DNA of 64,000 bases from Marivivens niveibacter (GTDB lineage Bacteria > Pseudomonadota > Alphaproteobacteria > Rhodobacterales > Rhodobacteraceae). The position numbers and the translations under genes are program-made. The stretch spans positions 186,001 through 250,000 of the forward strand of contig NZ_MSPP01000001.1 in NCBI RefSeq assembly GCF_002150005.2, in the 5' to 3' direction. Shown here piece by piece: positions 36,464 through 44,770 of this stretch; position 1 is the first letter of the stretch; each line of letters begins with the position of its first letter. The notes beneath the pieces were generated by a model, which had not been told where the DNA came from, searched no databases, and saw only the letters and a list, made by a program, of their open reading frames with translations.

Positions 36464-37834
36464 TTACGCCATCACCCGCGTTAGCGCCTGATCAACAGCA
36501 TCTGTGATCGCATCAATGTCGTCCGCACCGGCAATTAGGGCAGGGGCGAATAGCAGCGTGTTATTGAACCCTGGCATCGACCGGTTCGACGCGCCGATAA
36601 TCACGCCCTGTTTTAGACAGTCGGCCACAACCGCCATGACGCGTTTTTCGTCCATCGGTTCGCGGGTTTCGCGCGATTGCACCAGTTCGGCGCCTTGGAA
36701 CAGACCCATGCCGCGGACTTCGCCGATGCAGGCGTGTTTATCCATCAGCGCCTTTAGGTTGTCGTTCATCCGCTGGCCCATCGCGGTCGAATTATCGCAT
36801 AGGTTTTCGTCTTCGATGATTTTCATGTTTTCCAGCGCCGCCACAGGGCCAGAGGTACAGCCGCCAAACGTCGAAATATCGCGGAAATAGCCCATTTTGT
36901 CGGTGTCATCCTTGAACATGTCAAAGACGCGTTCGGTGGTCACGCAGCAGGAAATCGCGGCATAGCCCGACGCCACACCTTTGGCCATGGTCACGATGTC
37001 GGGCTGGATGCCGAATTGTTGGTACCCGAACCAAGTGCCAGTGCGGCCCAGACCGCAAACGACTTCGTCGATATGCAGCAGGATATCGTATTTACGGCAG
37101 ATTTCCTGAACGCGTTCCCAGTATCCTTTGGGCGGAACGATGATGCCGCCGCCTGCGGTAATCGGTTCCAGACACAGCGCGCCGATGGTGTCGGGGCCTT
37201 CGTGCAGGATGACATCCTCGATCGCTTGGGCGGCGCGTTCACCGTATCCTTCGCCCGGATTGTCGGCCTGATATTCCAGACAGTGGGGGACCTCGACGAA
37301 ACCGGGGGCAAAGGGGCCGTATTGGGCGTTACGTTCCTGTTGGCCGCCCGCCGATAGGCACGCGATGGTCGTGCCGTGATAATCGCGGTCGCGGTACAGG
37401 ATTTTATGTTTCTTGCCGCCGTAATGTTTGTGCGAAATCTGGCGGACCATTTTGAACGCTTTTTCATTCGCTTCGGACCCAGAGTTTGCGTAGTAAACCC
37501 GCGACAGACCAGGCATTTTTCCGATCAAACGTTCCGCAAATTGCGCGCCCGGAATAGTGCCTTTGGCCCCCGCGAAATAGCACATTTTCACCAGCTGATC
37601 GCGCACGGCGTCCGCAATTTCGGTGCGGCCATAGCCAACGTTCACTGTCCAAACACCGCCCGACACGGCGTCCAGATGTTCCTTGCCGGTGATGTCCCAA
37701 ACGCGCATGCCTTTGCCTTCGACAATGATCTGCGGGTCGATGGTTTCAAAGGGTTTGTGTTGCACCAAGTGGTGCCAAACATGGGCGCGATCGGCCTCGA
37801 TGATTGTGGCGGGGTCATTCATGGCAAGGGACAT
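36464..37834 (-). CDS. tpa: Taurine:pyruvate aminotransferase-like class III aminotransferase
   Basis: A 456-residue PLP enzyme of the omega-aminotransferase group. The start region VWHHLVQHKPFETIDPQIIV, the substrate segment SGGVWTVNVGYGR, SGSEANEKAFKM and the PLP lysine in TMAKGVASGYAAISC (about 284-298) are as in Roseobacter Tpa, which converts taurine to sulfoacetaldehyde. Closely related enzymes use beta-alanine or hypotaurine, so the amino donor is not settled. No other taurine gene is adjacent. A RutR-like palindrome 49-64 bases upstream ties it by inference to nucleobase catabolism, where beta-alanine would be the relevant amine. Confidence 0.88.
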   Translation of the reverse strand: MSLAMNDPATIIEADRAHVWHHLVQHKPFETIDPQIIVEGKGMRVWDITGKEHLDAVSGGVWTVNVGYGRTEIADAVRDQLVKMCYFAGAKGTIPGAQFAERLIGKMPGLSRVYYANSGSEANEKAFKMVRQISHKHYGGKKHKILYRDRDYHGTTIACLSAGGQQERNAQYGPFAPGFVEVPHCLEYQADNPGEGYGERAAQAIEDVILHEGPDTIGALCLEPITAGGGIIVPPKGYWERVQEICRKYDILLHIDEVVCGLGRTGTWFGYQQFGIQPDIVTMAKGVASGYAAISCCVTTERVFDMFKDDTDKMGYFRDISTFGGCTSGPVAALENMKIIEDENLCDNSTAMGQRMNDNLKALMDKHACIGEVRGMGLFQGAELVQSRETREPMDEKRVMAVVADCLKQGVIIGASNRSMPGFNNTLLFAPALIAGADDIDAITDAVDQALTRVMA

Positions 37835-37882
37835 TTTGGGCCTCGGCGGAATTTGATCATATTTCCGTCAGTTGAGCCAAAA

Positions 37883-37898
37883 TAGACCACTTGGTCAA
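37883..37898. promoter_or_regulatory. RutR-like operator candidate upstream of tpa
   Basis: TAGACCACTTGGTCAA matches TTGACCA-N2-TGGTCAA at 13 of 14 fixed positions. It lies 49-64 bases before the tpa start and next to the end of the histidine kinase gene. It is nearly identical in layout to the site at 7621. Confidence 0.5.
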
Positions 37899-37911
37899 GC
37901 ATAGAGTTGGT

Positions 37912-40521
37912 TTATTCGTCCGCCATCATGTCTTCGACCAACTCGGTCAGCTCTGCACGGGTGGTATCCCACAATTCGCGCATTTCGGGGGCTTTATCGC
38001 GCATTTTTTCGGCGCTTTGTGTTTTGCCGATCGTTTCCAAGGACCGAAGCAGGCTGCTGAAGCTGACTGTGCCAAACATCGACGAAGAACCCGCCAATTT
38101 GTGGATTTCAGCGATCATTTGAACGTCGTCTTCTGGTGGCGTTTCGACCAGATGTTCAACCATCGTATCGGTTTCCGTCACAAAGGTTGATATGAGGTTT
38201 GATGCCATCTGGGGGCCAAGGTCCTCAATCAGGTTCGCCAACATTTCGCTGTCCACGGCATCTACGGCAGTGGGCGCTTCGGGTTTTGGCGTTGGTGTTG
38301 CCTCTGGCGCCGCCGCCGTTGTTGGCGCGTTCAAAGTCGGCGCTGTTGGTGTCACAGAAACTGTGCGGGCCAGTTTGGAACGGGAAATGGGTTTGATCAG
38401 GACATCGTTCATGCCGGCTTCTTTGAACCGTTCGATATCTTCGGGCAGGGCGTTTGCAGTCAGCGCAATGATCCGCGAATTTCTGTTGGGCCCGTCCCCG
38501 TTGCGGATTGCGACACACGCCGCGATCCCGTCCATCCGCGGCATCGAGATATCCATCAGGATCAGGTCAAAATATTGTTCCGCCGCTTTATCCACGCCTT
38601 CGCGTCCATCATTCGCCAAGGTCACGCGGTGACCATCTTTGGTCAGCATTTCTTCGACGACCAATTGATTGATCTGGTTATCTTCGACCACCAGAATATC
38701 CATAGAGTTCGAGATCTCTAACTCTTTGCTTTCAGAGGTCGGCAGCAATTCGGTGGATTTGGATTTCGCCAAAATTGGCAAAGGAATGCGGAACCAGAAA
38801 AGGCTGCCATCACCTGGTTCGCTTTCGGCGCCGATGGTGCCGTTCATTGATTCAACCAGTCTCTTCGCAATCCCAAGGCCCAACCCAGTACCGCCAAATT
38901 CGCGGGCATAGGAGCTGTCCAATGTTACGAAATCTTCGAAAATGCGGCTGAGGTCATCATCATGGATGCCGATGCCAGTGTCTGAAACGCGGAATTCGAC
39001 AACATCGCTATCGCCGATTTGTTCGGCTTCGATCATGACGGTACCGCCACGTGTGAATTTAATCGCGTTTGAAAGCAGGTTCATAATCACCTGACGCAGC
39101 CGTTTTTCATCGCCCAATACGATGGGGGACCCCAGATCGGATAGATTGCAATGGACTGCGGTGTCATTGGTCGCAGAAATGCCATGCTGGCTGTCGATGA
39201 TTTCTGCGATCATCTGGGACAGGTCAAATGGGTTGCGTTCGGCCACAACTTTGTCCGAGTCGAGCCGAGCAACGTCCAGAACATCATTCACATGATGCAG
39301 CAGCAAGCGGCCAGAGGTTTCCATAATCTTTAGGAAATTCTGCTGTTTTTCGGTTAGGTCAGTGTCGTTCAACAACTCGATCGTGCCCAACATCCCGTTC
39401 AGCGGGGTCCGCATCTCGTGGCTCATGACGGCCATAAAGTCGGCTTTGGCTTTTTCGCCTGCCAAGGCTTCGTCGCGGGCAGCCAAAAGTTCGCGTTCGG
39501 CCGCAACCTGCGCCGAATTATCGCGCAAGAAGGCAACAAACAGGATGCCGTTTTTTGTATTTGCACGAGCGATCGAAAATTCGCATGGGAACAATTCGCC
39601 GTTTTTGCGCAGGGCATCCATTTGCACGCGGCCACGTCCGACAACGTGGTAGGTTCCGTCGCGCAGGTGCCGTTTCATTCCTTCTAGGTGCGCTTTGCGG
39701 TGCTTCAGCGGGATGATCATATCGACCAACGGTGCGCCTATCGCTTCGACGCGGCTATAGCCAAAGATCGATTCTGCAGAACCATTGAATTCAACGACTC
39801 TGCCAGCTTCGTTGATGACGATCACAGCATCTAATGTGGATGACACCATCGCCTCTAATCGGGCCGAGGCCGCGCTGATTTCGTCGGCGTTGCGTTGTGC
39901 GTAGCGGTACAGTTGGAACAGAACGATTGACAATATGGCCAGTGCCAAAACCAACGCCATGGTCAGCGCCGCAACCCGCATCAGCGTAAGCCAAACGACA
40001 TGTCTACTGCTGTCAGATACGTTGGCAAAAAAGTCGATGCCGATTAATGCCATTTGGCGAATTGGTGTTCCAAGCGTTTCCAATTCGCTTTGTAATTCTG
40101 GCAAAGATTGGCTCAGCACCTCGTCTGGTGCGTCTATTGTCGGAATAAGGGCATTTAGGGTTGATGAAATTCCGCCCAAACGCGCCGCAAAGTCGATATC
40201 ATTGCGCAGACTTTCGTAGGCTGTGCCGGTTTCGAACGTCGATAAACGGCTGTACAGAACATCAAACCGCAGCCTGATATTGGAAACGTCACCTGTTTCT
40301 TCGTGATCATCAATTGCGGATAAAAGGCCGAGGTATTCGACCTCGACCTGTGACAAAACCCATTGGATGTTGTCGGAATTTGCTGCGGCCTGTTCGTCAA
40401 TCTTGCGGTTGACCTCTAGCGCCAGAATAGCAATTGCGCCAAAACAAATGATTAGCACGGCACCCAGAATGCTGAGCTTAGCCCATCCTAGGGGCCGCTT
40501 TTCTGTAATCAATGTTTGCAA
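37912..40521 (-). CDS. Hybrid sensor histidine kinase (PAS-HisKA-HATPase-REC-HPt)
   Basis: An 869-residue membrane sensor. Helices at about 14-36 and 180-204 enclose a helical periplasmic domain of about 140 residues. A PAS domain (about 215-340) follows, then HisKA with the phosphorylated His368 in SHEMRTPLNG, and HATPase with NLLSNAIKF, DTGIG and GGTGLGLGI. The REC domain has Asp657 (LMDISMP), then an Ala/Pro linker and an HPt domain with His807 in IHKLAGSSSMFG. All phosphorelay residues are intact. It lies 39 bases after a secreted protein gene, forming an apparent sensor pair. The LuxR-type regulator at 41407 is the nearest possible output. Confidence 0.94.
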   Translation of the reverse strand: MQTLITEKRPLGWAKLSILGAVLIICFGAIAILALEVNRKIDEQAAANSDNIQWVLSQVEVEYLGLLSAIDDHEETGDVSNIRLRFDVLYSRLSTFETGTAYESLRNDIDFAARLGGISSTLNALIPTIDAPDEVLSQSLPELQSELETLGTPIRQMALIGIDFFANVSDSSRHVVWLTLMRVAALTMALVLALAILSIVLFQLYRYAQRNADEISAASARLEAMVSSTLDAVIVINEAGRVVEFNGSAESIFGYSRVEAIGAPLVDMIIPLKHRKAHLEGMKRHLRDGTYHVVGRGRVQMDALRKNGELFPCEFSIARANTKNGILFVAFLRDNSAQVAAERELLAARDEALAGEKAKADFMAVMSHEMRTPLNGMLGTIELLNDTDLTEKQQNFLKIMETSGRLLLHHVNDVLDVARLDSDKVVAERNPFDLSQMIAEIIDSQHGISATNDTAVHCNLSDLGSPIVLGDEKRLRQVIMNLLSNAIKFTRGGTVMIEAEQIGDSDVVEFRVSDTGIGIHDDDLSRIFEDFVTLDSSYAREFGGTGLGLGIAKRLVESMNGTIGAESEPGDGSLFWFRIPLPILAKSKSTELLPTSESKELEISNSMDILVVEDNQINQLVVEEMLTKDGHRVTLANDGREGVDKAAEQYFDLILMDISMPRMDGIAACVAIRNGDGPNRNSRIIALTANALPEDIERFKEAGMNDVLIKPISRSKLARTVSVTPTAPTLNAPTTAAAPEATPTPKPEAPTAVDAVDSEMLANLIEDLGPQMASNLISTFVTETDTMVEHLVETPPEDDVQMIAEIHKLAGSSSMFGTVSFSSLLRSLETIGKTQSAEKMRDKAPEMRELWDTTRAELTELVEDMMADE

Positions 40522-40560
40522 GGCTAATCCTGCTATACAGGGCTATGACGCTCTACAGGT

Positions 40561-41088
40561 TCAATCAAGAACCTCTATCCTGTCAAGTTGCCAGATGCTC
40601 CGAGAATAGATGACTTCTTTTTGAAAGTCAGTTGAGCTGTCGTATGGGAATACTACCCAAAGGGGCCCTTTGTCGCGGACGCTCATCGTGTTTCCGTTAT
40701 TCTCGTACGCGACCAAGGCGCCGCCGGGAAATACCTCGGCTGTAGGGATTTCAATTGCATAGTCATTGATAGCCGTAGCGCGGATCGATTCGCCGTTGGC
40801 GCCGACATATTCTAGGAATGCGTGCAGCTCGACACCGGTAAAGGTTTGTACCCCTTCGGTCCAAATCGTCGATGTTTCGATTGTCGTTGCGGGCAGGGCG
40901 CGCAGCATTTCAAGATCGAAAATCGCGGTGTCACCTGCGTTCGTGTTGGTGATGTCGCCGGAAACGGTTAGGAGCGTAACACCCTGAGGAGCCGCCATTT
41001 CTTGCGCTGTTGCGTTCGTCCCTATGGCAATCGCGATAACCGCAGCAGCGGTAGCAAAGGACCGTAGTCCAAAGGTGTGCGTGGTCAT
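40561..41088 (-). CDS. Secreted protein of the molybdopterin-oxidoreductase fold, cysteine-free
   Basis: A 175-residue protein with a signal peptide (LRSFATAAAVIAIAIGTNATAQ) and a beta-rich domain. The order ALPATTIETSTIW, FTGVELHAFLEYVGA and AINDYAIEIP resembles the sulfite-oxidase-type molybdopterin-binding domain. In that fold a cysteine normally ligates molybdenum, but this protein contains no cysteine at all, so it is unlikely to be a molybdoenzyme. It precedes the hybrid kinase in the same direction, with AAGGAG before its ATG. A periplasmic ligand-binding or accessory role for the kinase is my inference. Confidence 0.8.
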   Translation of the reverse strand: MTTHTFGLRSFATAAAVIAIAIGTNATAQEMAAPQGVTLLTVSGDITNTNAGDTAIFDLEMLRALPATTIETSTIWTEGVQTFTGVELHAFLEYVGANGESIRATAINDYAIEIPTAEVFPGGALVAYENNGNTMSVRDKGPLWVVFPYDSSTDFQKEVIYSRSIWQLDRIEVLD

Positions 41089-41406
41089 GGAATCAGCTCC
41101 TTGGTCAAATATTCACTCGCTACTTTTTGCACCATTCAGTCTATCATGCGACATCGCAAAGGCATACGGTTTTATACGAAAGTATAGCTTAGTGCGCCTT
41201 GTGATTACCCAGTTATACGTTCGTTAGGGTACGTCATCGCAAGGTTGTGCGGTATCCATTCTAAGGTAGCGTTAGGCGAACGCGAAATTGAATGGTGAGA
41301 AAAAATGTATAACGATAATTTACAGGGCACCGGTCAAGGTGCCAGATCGATTGGAACGGGAACTTTCGGACAGACCGGTCCAATCCGAAGAGAGACGGAG
41401 CCGACA
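41089..41406. other. Divergent control region between the sensor operon and the LuxR-type regulator
   Basis: A 318-base region without a supported gene. It contains the inverted repeat TATAC-GAAA-GTATA at 41173-41186, a form also seen at 63752 and, as a half, at 57182. An in-frame ATG at 41305 would add 34 polar residues to the downstream regulator but is not favoured. Promoters for both directions must lie here. I cannot place them. Confidence 0.5.
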
Positions 41407-42009
41407 ATGCGAGTATTGATTGCAGACGACCACGATCTGGTTAGGGAAACGGTAGCGGCATTCCTTTTGGCCGAAGGCGTTGTCGAGGTGAAAACCGCCG
41501 CTTCGCTGGACGAAGCGCTATCCATCACCGACGAAACAGGCAGCTTTGACGTTGTTCTTTTGGATTACAACATGCCAGGTATGAACGGCCTGGACGGACT
41601 GACACGAATGAAGGACGCCAACGACGGACGCCCAGTTGCGATCCTGTCGGGCACAGCCACGCGGGATGTGGCTGATGCGGCGCTGAAAGCAGGTGCAGCG
41701 GGCTTTGTTCCCAAAACGCTGGCATCTAAATCGATGGTTACCGCGATCCGTTTCATGGCAGCGGGCGAAACCTATGCACCATTCGGGTTCATGCAAGAAG
41801 CCCCAGCAGCAGGCGATGGCCTGTTGACCAAACGCGAAACCGATGTGCTGCGCGGGATTTGCGAAGGTAAATCGAACAAAGAAATCGCGCGTGATCTGGA
41901 CCTACAAGAGGTCACAGTGAAACTGCACGTTAAAACACTGAGCCGTAAATTGGATGCACGCAACCGTACCCAAGCGGCTATGATTGCACGAGATCGCAAC
42001 CTGGTCTGA
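41407..42009 (+). CDS. LuxR/NarL-type response regulator
   Basis: A 200-residue two-domain regulator. The receiver (about 1-115) starts MRVLIADDHDLVRETVAAFL with the acidic pocket and has the phosphorylated aspartate in VLLDYNMPGMNG. The C-terminal LuxR helix-turn-helix (about 138-200) shows LTKRETDVLRGICEGKSNKE and VTVKLHVKTLSRKL. The start at 41407 is chosen because CGGAG lies 8 bases upstream and the receiver fold begins there. It lies between the hybrid kinase group and the flagellar cluster, so it may be the kinase's output, a motility regulator, or both. A terminator follows. Confidence 0.93.
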   Translation: MRVLIADDHDLVRETVAAFLLAEGVVEVKTAASLDEALSITDETGSFDVVLLDYNMPGMNGLDGLTRMKDANDGRPVAILSGTATRDVADAALKAGAAGFVPKTLASKSMVTAIRFMAAGETYAPFGFMQEAPAAGDGLLTKRETDVLRGICEGKSNKEIARDLDLQEVTVKLHVKTLSRKLDARNRTQAAMIARDRNLV

Positions 42010-42042
42010 TTTAGACGATCACCATTCACGCCACTCATGAAC

Positions 42043-42073
42043 AAAAGGCGGGCCAAGCAGCCCGCCTTTTTTA
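42043..42073. terminator. Bidirectional terminator after the LuxR-type regulator
   Basis: AAAAGGCGGGC and GCCCGCCTTTT form an 11-bp stem around CAAGCA, with T and A runs on either side. It separates the regulator from the convergent acidic-protein gene. Confidence 0.88.
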
Positions 42074-43153
42074 TTCGTCCCAATCGCCGAAACTATCGCC
42101 CAATTGGTCAAACAGTGCCGAGTCTGCAGATAGTGAATCCAAGTCGGCCACCTGAGGTGCGGCTTTTTTCGGTTTCGTAGGTTCCTTGGCCGTCTCTGGT
42201 TCTGGCGCAACTTCAGTTTCGGCCGATTGCTCTGCCTCTGGTTCAGGCGCTGTATCTTCGGTTGGTTTCGTGTCCGAAGTGTCGTCCGCGAACGGATCCC
42301 AATCGTCCAGCGCGCTTGCCTCTGCTGAAACGTCTGTCGTGGTGTCCGTTTTGGGCGCTGCTGCTGGTTCGTCGTCAGCGAATGGATCCCAATCATCGGA
42401 CAGAACATCAACCTTGGCGGTTTCAGCTTCTTCTGGGGCGTTTGTTTCGGCCACCTCTGTCGTTTCGGTCGGGGTCGCGTCTTCAGTCGCGCCAGCGGCG
42501 GCGGGCTCTGCTGCGCTGTCGTCCATTTCGGCAAAGGGATCCCAATCGTCATTGGACATGTCCGCCGCTGGCGATGGGGTCGTAGGTTCGAAAGCCGCTG
42601 GATCAGGTGACGCAGTTTCGCCAGCGTCTTCGGCTAAGGCGTTGGTGACCTCTGCCGCGACTTCTTCGTCGGATGGCGCGTTTAGGTTGTTCAGATCGTC
42701 GAGTGCACCCACATCAATCGAAGCGGGCTCTTCGACCTCTGGTTCAGGATCATTCTCTGGATAAACGGTTTCTTCTTCCTCCGCGCCACCGAACTGCAAC
42801 ATCATGGTCGCATCGCTAAGGTCCAGCGACATCATCGACGCTTCTTTTTTCGGCTTTTCCGGCTTGGGCGGCGGCGCGGGCTCTGGTGCTGGTTCCGGTT
42901 CTGGAACAGGTTCTGGTTCTGGTTCGGGCAGTTTGGTTGGCTTAAAAGCAGGTGCCTTGGGCGGTTCGGTCACCAACAATTCCATCAGGATCGACCGCAG
43001 TAAACGGCGATCTGGGCCAGCATCTGCCATCGCATATTCGTTTTGCAGCAATTCCAATTCGGCAGGCGTGATAGGGTTTGACGCCTTGCGCACAACGGTT
43101 CTGGCCGCTTTTTTGCGTGTGGGGTTTCGCGGTAGATATTGGTCTTTCGGCAT
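42071..43153 (-). CDS. Acidic low-complexity protein with DDWDPF repeats, next to flgB
   Basis: A 360-residue protein that I cannot assign to a family. The start [15 protein letters not shown] follows GGAG and is preferred over a longer frame that would run through the flgB promoter. Residues 1-60 are basic and helical. Residues 74-103 are a Pro/Glu/Lys-rich run. Residues 105-360 are acidic and mostly disordered. The motif DDWDPFA(E/D) recurs at 202, 253 and 283, and the chain ends GDWDE. There is no cysteine, signal peptide or membrane helix. It diverges from the sigma-54 promoter of flgB, so a flagellar role is possible but unproven. Confidence 0.75.
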   Translation of the reverse strand: MPKDQYLPRNPTRKKAARTVVRKASNPITPAELELLQNEYAMADAGPDRRLLRSILMELLVTEPPKAPAFKPTKLPEPEPEPVPEPEPAPEPAPPPKPEKPKKEASMMSLDLSDATMMLQFGGAEEEETVYPENDPEPEVEEPASIDVGALDDLNNLNAPSDEEVAAEVTNALAEDAGETASPDPAAFEPTTPSPAADMSNDDWDPFAEMDDSAAEPAAAGATEDATPTETTEVAETNAPEEAETAKVDVLSDDWDPFADDEPAAAPKTDTTTDVSAEASALDDWDPFADDTSDTKPTEDTAPEPEAEQSAETEVAPEPETAKEPTKPKKAAPQVADLDSLSADSALFDQLGDSFGDWDE

Positions 43154-43176
43154 TTCGACTCCGGTTTCAGCGAAAC

Positions 43177-43193
43177 TTGGCACAGGCTTTGCA
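43177..43193 (+). promoter_or_regulatory. Sigma-54 promoter of the flgB operon
   Basis: TTGGCACA-GGCT-TTGCA fits the sigma-54 consensus TTGGCACG-N4-TTGCW at every key position, with GG and GC ten bases apart. The predicted transcription start near 43204 leaves a leader of about 33 bases before flgB. Confidence 0.88.
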
Positions 43194-43236
43194 TGACATG
43201 GCCCGAAGGACGGTTTTCCCGTTGAAGGACCAGACA

Positions 43237-43635
43237 ATGACAATGACGACAGGTTTACGAGAAGGTTTAGGTATCCACACAGAGGCGTTGGTTCTGCGTG
43301 GAAAACGCAATGATCTGCTGGCATCCAACATCGCGAACGCAGCGACCCCCGGTTACAAAGCGCGCGATATCGATTTTGACTCTGTTCTGGCATCACAAAC
43401 CCAGATGGGCGGTAATCTGCGCACCAGCGCAGACCGTCACATGTCGATTTCGACTGTTCACGGGCCAGATCAGACGGGCTACCGCGTGCCGACCCAGCCA
43501 TCTTTGGATGGAAACACGGTCGATATGGCCGTCGAACAGATGGAATTTTCCGAAAACACCGTCCGCTATCAAACCAGCCTTGAACTGCTGAACCGTCGCA
43601 TCAGCGGCCTTATGAACGTGATCCGAGGTGAATGA
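43237..43635 (+). CDS. flgB: Flagellar basal-body rod protein FlgB
   Basis: A 132-residue proximal rod subunit exported by the flagellar type III apparatus. The N-terminal [20 protein letters not shown] (about residues 25-44) is the rod/hook family signature and the C-terminal helix contains [21 protein letters not shown] place the start at 43237 after AAGGA, since the frame upstream runs through the sigma-54 promoter. It is the first gene of the plus-strand flagellar operon and its stop overlaps flgC. Confidence 0.93.
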   Translation: MTMTTGLREGLGIHTEALVLRGKRNDLLASNIANAATPGYKARDIDFDSVLASQTQMGGNLRTSADRHMSISTVHGPDQTGYRVPTQPSLDGNTVDMAVEQMEFSENTVRYQTSLELLNRRISGLMNVIRGE

Positions 43636-44057
43636 TGACCAATAGTCTGAATAATATCTTTGATGTCGGTGCGCGGTCCATGTCCGCGCAGATGGTGCGT
43701 ATGAACACCTTGGCGTCAAACATCGCCAACGCAGGCAGCGTCGCATCTACCCCAGAGGAAGCGTATCAGGCACGTCGCGCCGTTTTTGAAACGCAGTATT
43801 CGGGCGCTGTGCGTGACATTGATACATTGTCCACGACACAAGCGACCGAAATCGTCGATTTGGCCCGCGACCCCGAAGCAAAATATCGCCCCGACCATCC
43901 AAAGGCGGATGAAAACGGGTTCATCTATCAATCCACCGTCAACGTCGAAGAAGAGATGGTCGAGATGATGGAGGCCAGCCGTCAATACCAGAACGTATTG
44001 GAAACAGTGTCCACCATGCGCACGCTCATGTCGCGCACGGTTACAATGGGCAAATGA
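43632..44057 (+). CDS. flgC: Flagellar basal-body rod protein FlgC
   Basis: A 141-residue proximal rod subunit. [20 protein letters not shown] near residue 25 is the family N-terminal signature. [20 protein letters not shown] (about 85-104) and [19 protein letters not shown] are the FlgC-specific C-terminal parts. Start ATG at 43632 overlaps the flgB stop, and a second ATG directly follows. FlgB and FlgC assemble next to each other above the MS-ring. fliE, their usual partner, is not in the window. Confidence 0.94.
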   Translation: MMTNSLNNIFDVGARSMSAQMVRMNTLASNIANAGSVASTPEEAYQARRAVFETQYSGAVRDIDTLSTTQATEIVDLARDPEAKYRPDHPKADENGFIYQSTVNVEEEMVEMMEASRQYQNVLETVSTMRTLMSRTVTMGK

Positions 44058-44065
44058 GGTAAATC

Positions 44066-44746
44066 ATGACCGAAGTCACAGCCACCACTGGTAACCCGTT
44101 TTACCTGAACCAGATCGGAGAGGTCACAACATCCGAAGCCAGCAACGGCATGCTGGCCCAAGAGGATTTTTTGACCCTTTTGACCACCCAGCTACAAAAC
44201 CAAGACCCCCTGTCGCCTATGGATAACGCCGAATTCTTGGGCCAGATGGCGCAGTTTTCCACCGTTGAAGGTATCGAAGACGTCAATGCAGGGATTGAGG
44301 CCCTGACCGAAGCCGTATCGAACAATCAGGTTCAAACGGCTGCTGGTTTTCTAGGCCGGTCTGTCCTGGCCTCGGGCAATATCGCACGTCCAGGTAATGA
44401 CGGGGCAGTGCGCGGCATGGCCGAATTGCAGGCCGCAGTTTCAGACGTCACCGTGACTTACACCGACCCAACCACAGGCGACATTCTGCATACCCAAGAA
44501 TTGGGCGCCCATTCTGACGGTTGGATGTCGTTTGATTGGGAAGATGTCCCAACAGAAATCGCAGATAGCCGCAGCCCAGTGATGGTTACCGTCACTGGCA
44601 CGTCGGAAACTGGCACGATTAGTGCACCAGTGTCCGTGTTCGCCCGTGTCGAAAGCGCATTGGGCGGCCCTGCAACGCCGAATATCACATTGCTGGTCGA
44701 GGATTATGGCGCTCTCGACAGCTTAGAAGTCAGCGCCTTCCGTTAA
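44066..44746 (+). CDS. flgD: Flagellar hook-capping protein FlgD
   Basis: A 226-residue scaffold that caps the growing hook and is discarded when hook assembly ends. The N-terminal export and capping region QEDFLTLLTTQLQNQDPLSP (about 32-51) followed by MDNAEFLGQMAQFSTVEGI is diagnostic. The C-terminal half forms the FlgD tudor/FNIII-like domains. It follows flgC by eight bases and precedes flgE, the usual order. Confidence 0.95.
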   Translation: MTEVTATTGNPFYLNQIGEVTTSEASNGMLAQEDFLTLLTTQLQNQDPLSPMDNAEFLGQMAQFSTVEGIEDVNAGIEALTEAVSNNQVQTAAGFLGRSVLASGNIARPGNDGAVRGMAELQAAVSDVTVTYTDPTTGDILHTQELGAHSDGWMSFDWEDVPTEIADSRSPVMVTVTGTSETGTISAPVSVFARVESALGGPATPNITLLVEDYGALDSLEVSAFR

Positions 44747-44770
44747 TTATCAGCCTCGGAGAAGATAAAG

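Noticed and set aside
41093-41110. TTGGTCAA near the start of the secreted sensor-protein gene as a fourth RutR-like site
   Set aside because: Only one half of the palindrome is present; the other half matches at two of seven positions.
41305-41406. Start of the LuxR-type regulator at the upstream ATG at 41305
   Set aside because: The 34 extra residues are Gly/Thr-rich and unlike any receiver domain, whereas the ATG at 41407 has a ribosome-binding site and begins exactly at the fold.
42186-42764. A 192-codon plus-strand frame rich in Ser, Ala and Gly
   Set aside because: It is the complement of the acidic repeat protein; its repetitive make-up mirrors the Asp/Glu/Ala codons of the real gene.
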